Both the position numbers and the translations under genes were made by a program. The notes under the pieces were generated by a model. That model had not been told where the DNA came from, ran no database searches, and saw only the letters and a list, made by a program, of their open reading frames with translations. From Acidobacteriota bacterium (GTDB lineage Bacteria; Acidobacteriota; Terriglobia; Acidoferrales; 2-02-FULL-67-57): a DNA stretch of 5,069 nucleotides. Where the stretch lies: NCBI GenBank assembly GCA_016210895.1, contig JACQTG010000095.1, positions 1 to 5,069 on the forward strand, in the 5' to 3' direction. Positions 4,695 to 5,069 of the stretch are shown here, in pieces. Positions within the stretch are counted from its first letter, which is position 1; each line of letters begins with the position of its first letter.

Positions 4695-5069
4695 ATGAAG
4701 ACCGGTGGAGGGAGCGACTTGCCCGAGCCCGCCGTGGAGGGAGTCCTCGACCGGGCTCGTGCGGGAGACCGCGAGGCCTTCGCCGAACTCTACCGGATCT
4801 TCTACCGGCGGGTCTTCGGTCTCTGCCGCCACCTGCTCGGCTCGACCGAAGCCGCCGAGGATGCCGCGAGTGAGGTTTTCTTGCGCGCGCAACGTGCACT
4901 GAAGAGCTACGACAGCACGCTTCCTTTCCCGGGCTGGCTGTTCAGCATCGCCAGCCATTATTGCGTGGACCTCCTGCGCCGGCGTCGCACCGAGCGCCGC
5001 TTGTTTGAGCCGGACGAGGCCGATGAATCGGACCTGAAATCCCCCAGCCCCACGCCCTTGGCCGCGGCA
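4695..5069 (+). CDS. ECF-family RNA polymerase sigma factor, 3' end outside window
   Basis: The frame runs from ATG 4695 to the window edge without a stop (125 codons). Sigma region 2 covers about residues 21-104: R20-A-R-A-G-D-R-E-A-F-A-E-L-Y, then A53-A-E-D-A-A-S-E-V-F-L63 (core-binding helix), then F78-P-G-W81-L-F-S-I-A and D92-L-L-R-R-R-R (-10 recognition and melting). The tail after 104 is an acidic, proline-rich linker towards region 4, which lies beyond the window. Small size and order fit the extracytoplasmic-function group; its anti-sigma factor and trigger cannot be seen. The start is uncertain. ATG 4695 has no SD and falls at the predicted transcription start, so it would be leaderless. 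TTG 4719 (residue 9) has GGAGGG (4707-4712) 6 nt upstream and keeps the whole domain. The ATG is reported here as the conservative choice. Confidence 0.88.
   Translation, partial: MKTGGGSDLPEPAVEGVLDRARAGDREAFAELYRIFYRRVFGLCRHLLGSTEAAEDAASEVFLRAQRALKSYDSTLPFPGWLFSIASHYCVDLLRRRRTERRLFEPDEADESDLKSPSPTPLAAA
4707..4712 (+). promoter_or_regulatory. Strong SD-like GGAGGG inside the sigma gene, in front of TTG 4719
   Basis: GGAGGG is followed by 6 nt and an in-frame TTG. With the ECF promoter candidate upstream, the mRNA leader would be about 24 nt and would contain this site. That makes TTG 4719 a serious alternative start. No site of similar quality precedes ATG 4695. Confidence 0.5.

Overview
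The window is GC-rich bacterial DNA and looks like a free-living, chromosomal region. I infer Acidobacteriota with moderate confidence. The reasons are a deoxynucleoside kinase ending in a KGTQYF-type tail, a secreted ARPP-1-like protein, an ECF sigma factor with a short or absent leader, and a scrap resembling the GTCATTCTGAG dispersed repeats I associate with that phylum. No single gene proves the placement. I see no phage, IS or CRISPR hallmark.

Layout. Bases 2-682 (+) are the 3' part of a gene for an FG-GAP/VCBS-like protein with two DxDxDG-type loops and an SGGAHCC motif. It converges, with only 3 bp between stop codons, on a minus-strand gene (686-1801) for an exported ARPP-1-like (DUF6569) protein with a perfect Shine-Dalgarno. 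After a divergent intergenic region of about 220 bp come two plus-strand genes 57 bp apart: a deoxynucleoside kinase (2023-2676) with a consensus -10 box very close to its start, and a Ycf46-type AAA+ ATPase (2734-4209). Their spacing suggests co-transcription.

The most notable part lies downstream of the ATPase. It looks like a self-contained small RNA unit: a full-consensus sigma-54 promoter (4366-4382), a tRNA-Leu-like gene with encoded CCA (4395-4485) beginning about 2 nt after the predicted transcription start, and a 10-bp perfect hairpin (4501-4540) that could end the transcript. The tRNA-like RNA keeps the D-arm, long variable arm, T-arm and CCA, but has a mismatched first acceptor pair and a 19-nt anticodon arm in place of 17 nt, with no U at the normal position 33. 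A tRNA-like gene with such features under sigma-54 control is unusual and is the main candidate for something undescribed.

The window ends inside an ECF sigma factor gene (4695-5069, 3' end cut off). It is preceded by an ECF-type promoter candidate (TGCAAT-N16-CGTAGT), which suggests autoregulation. That promoter, and a strong SD located inside the annotated ORF, raise the possibility that the real start is a TTG at 4719.
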